From: Candidatus Woesearchaeota archaeon
GTDB taxonomy: Archaea; Nanobdellota; Nanobdellia; Woesearchaeales; WJKV01
Direction: 5' to 3'
Assembly (NCBI GenBank): GCA_014728875.1
Contig: WJKV01000070.1
Coordinates: 1 to 6,652, forward strand
Length of the DNA: 6,652 nucleotides
Shown here piece after piece: positions 5,333-6,652 of this stretch. Under the pieces are notes generated by a model. It was given only the letters and a program-made list of their open reading frames with translations, was not told where the DNA came from and did not search any database. The position numbers were made by a program, and so were the translations under genes. Position 1 is the first letter of the stretch; the number at the start of each line of letters is the position of its first letter.

Positions 5333-6139
5333 ATGAAATTCAAAGAAAAAGAGGTGGCTAGTCCTACTAAACACACTTATCATGAAAAGGACATTAAGAT
5401 AGCTTTGGACTTTGCAAAAAAAGTCTACACAGAACTGCCAGAGCTGGTCAAGGTCATCGCAATCTTTGGAAGCACTGCCAGGGCAAAGGACACAAAAGGC
5501 AGTGATGTTGACATTCTGATCATAATCGATGATGTTCATCTGCAGCTTACGCCTGAACTGATGGAGACCTACAAGATCATCGTTGACAACAAGATAGCAG
5601 ACACAAGCAGCAGACTGCATGTCATCTCATTGAAACTTACAACATTCTGGGAGTATGTAAGATCAGGCGATCCTGTCGCAATCAACATTCTTCGGGACGG
5701 CTACGCACTGATCGACAGCGGCTTCTTTGACCCTTTGCAAGCATTATTGTTCAGGGGAAGGATAAGGCCTACACAGGAGGCAATAAACAATTACTACAGC
5801 AAAGCGCCTGTCACACTGAACAATGCGAACTGGCATGTTTTGCAGGGAACGCTTGATCTGTACTGGGCAGTCATCGACGCTGCGCACGCGGCCCTGATGT
5901 CGCAGGGCTTCATCCCGCCGTCTCCGTCGCACGTCCCTGACCTGCTGGAGAAAGAGCTGGTAAAAGAAGGCAAGCTCGAAGAGGAATACATCAGGATAAT
6001 GAGGATGTTCTACGACCTTATGAAAAAGATAGTGCACAGGGAGATACATTCAATCACAGGGAGAGACTATGACAAATACAGGAAGGACGCAGTCGACTTT
6101 GTCGGCCGAATGAAGGAATTCATCAGAGAGAAAGGGTAA
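5333..6139 (+). CDS. Nucleotidyltransferase-fold protein with HEPN-like C-terminal region
   Basis: A 268-residue protein. Residues ~40-66 hold the polymerase-beta-type nucleotidyltransferase signature: FGSTARAKDTKGSDVDILI with GS (46-47) and metal-binding D58 and D60. The strand where a third catalytic acidic residue is expected reads RLHVISL (94-100), with no acidic residue, so transferase activity is uncertain. A central segment (FWEYVRSGDP, NILRDGYALID, RGRIRPTQEAI) recalls a family I associate with archaea. Residues ~160-265 are helical and HEPN-like (NNANWHVLQGTLDLYWAVIDAAHAAL, then SPSHVPDLL), but the last helix reads KKIVHREIH with no clear R-x4-6-H RNase motif. Separate MNT and HEPN proteins often form toxin-antitoxin pairs; here both modules appear in one chain with both active sites apparently degenerate, so a regulatory or substrate-binding role is as likely. 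The ATG at 5333 lacks a Shine-Dalgarno and sits at leaderless distance from a TATA-like box. It ends two bases from the convergent transporter gene. Confidence 0.88.
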   Translation: MKFKEKEVASPTKHTYHEKDIKIALDFAKKVYTELPELVKVIAIFGSTARAKDTKGSDVDILIIIDDVHLQLTPELMETYKIIVDNKIADTSSRLHVISLKLTTFWEYVRSGDPVAINILRDGYALIDSGFFDPLQALLFRGRIRPTQEAINNYYSKAPVTLNNANWHVLQGTLDLYWAVIDAAHAALMSQGFIPPSPSHVPDLLEKELVKEGKLEEEYIRIMRMFYDLMKKIVHREIHSITGRDYDKYRKDAVDFVGRMKEFIREKG

Positions 6140-6141
6140 AA

Positions 6142-6652
6142 TCAATCTATCAGATGTTCTTCTTTAACTCTTGATACTAAGGCGAAAATAATTATTGCAA
6201 TACCTACAATCCAAAAAGTATAATCCAGCGAAAGTTCTACCAATAATCCTATCAAAGGATACAATATCGCCCTGAGGAGTCTCTCCATCATAGAGATTGT
6301 GGAAATAACAGTTGCTCTGTTATGCGATTCGATGTGCTTGTTCATGTAATTATTGAACAAAACTCCTCTTGATAAGCCAAATCCTGCGATCAGCAGGAAT
6401 AATGCAATCGCAATAGAAACATATGGATTAAAACCCAATAAAATAAAGCAAACTCCGGGAATAAGTGCGCTTATTAGAATGTATCTTTTTCTTGACCTGA
6501 AAAATTTCTCAAGTTTTTCGAAACTGATCAAGAAAGGAACCTGGATTCCTGTTATTGCTGCTGCAACGAATCCAAAATATACAATCGGCACATTCAATGC
6601 TGTAAGTTTTGGCTGGTAAGTCCAGATAATGAAAAATACAAGAGCTGCTATC
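6142..6652 (-). CDS. Major facilitator superfamily transporter, C-terminal half (5' end outside window)
   Basis: The reading frame runs unbroken from its TGA stop at 6144-6142 to the window edge, giving 169 visible residues, so the true start lies beyond base 6652; the TTG at 6597 is internal. About six hydrophobic segments are present, matching the C-terminal six helices of a 12-helix carrier: IAALVFFIIW, VYFGFVAAAITGI, YILISALIPGVCFILLGF, VSIAIALFLLIAGFGL, a segment around LLRAILYPLIGLLVEL, and FWIVGIAIIIFALV. MFS-like features are the FFIIWTYQPKL entry with VPIVYFGFVAA, a basic cytoplasmic loop (FEKLEKFFRSRKR) and NNYMNKHIESHNRATVIS before helix 11. The substrate cannot be inferred; drug or small-solute export is common for this subgroup. 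It is convergent with the nucleotidyltransferase gene at a 2-bp gap. Confidence 0.85.
   Translation of the reverse strand, partial: IAALVFFIIWTYQPKLTALNVPIVYFGFVAAAITGIQVPFLISFEKLEKFFRSRKRYILISALIPGVCFILLGFNPYVSIAIALFLLIAGFGLSRGVLFNNYMNKHIESHNRATVISTISMMERLLRAILYPLIGLLVELSLDYTFWIVGIAIIIFALVSRVKEEHLID

Noticed and set aside
5333..6139. Active MNT/HEPN toxin-antitoxin system
   Set aside because: There is one polypeptide instead of two genes, no clear RNase motif, and no acidic residue visible at the third nucleotidyltransferase position.
6595..6597. TTG as the start of the transporter gene
   Set aside because: The same frame continues upstream without a stop to the window edge and encodes another MFS-like transmembrane segment.

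Overview
The window is a compact, gene-dense stretch of prokaryotic chromosome, most likely from an archaeon and plausibly a DPANN lineage such as Woesearchaeota or Pacearchaeota. The case for archaea is indirect. The only real intergenic gap (5237-5332) carries TATA-like elements at spacings suited to short or absent leaders. The nucleotidyltransferase gene looks like an archaeal family and has no Shine-Dalgarno sequence. Several proteins have Lys/Arg-rich ends. The gyrase gene itself is of bacterial type, as is common in archaea that acquired gyrase by transfer. No rRNA or tRNA gene is present to settle taxonomy, so the assignment is an inference.

Layout. (1) Plus strand, 1-2325: the 3' part of gyrA (coiled-coil end, GyrA box and complete six-bladed C-terminal pinwheel), a small protein with a strongly basic histone-H1-like tail, and a six-helix membrane protein resembling the YjdF/DUF2238 family. 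The genes are separated by 1 and 11 bases and probably form one operon. (2) Minus strand, 5236-2326: a tight three-gene operon joined by two ATGA stop/start overlaps. In transcription order it encodes a DUF2229/COG3580-like protein, a COG3581-like protein, and an ASKHA-fold ATPase of the 2-hydroxyacyl-CoA dehydratase activator (archerase) family. (3) A 96-bp divergent promoter region. (4) Plus strand, 5333-6139: a single-chain nucleotidyltransferase protein with a HEPN-like C-terminal region. (5) Minus strand, 6652-6142: the C-terminal half of a major facilitator superfamily transporter, cut by the window end.

The part most worth attention is the three-gene minus-strand operon. The activator keeps both Cys residues expected to hold the [4Fe-4S] cluster at its dimer interface (C127, C166), together with the phosphate-binding motifs of its family. 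The two partners carry conserved Cys positions and share a near-identical C-terminal signature, so they look like diverged paralogues forming a two-subunit iron-sulfur acceptor. By analogy with 2-hydroxyacyl-CoA dehydratases and double-cubane cluster proteins, the set would couple ATP hydrolysis to low-potential electron transfer onto an unknown substrate. No canonical dehydratase subunits or CoA-pathway genes are visible nearby.

Both convergent gene pairs are packed to the limit: stop codons are back to back at 2325/2326, and 2 bp apart at 6139/6142. There is no gene-free stretch over 300 bp, and no mobile element, CRISPR array or RNA gene was recognised.
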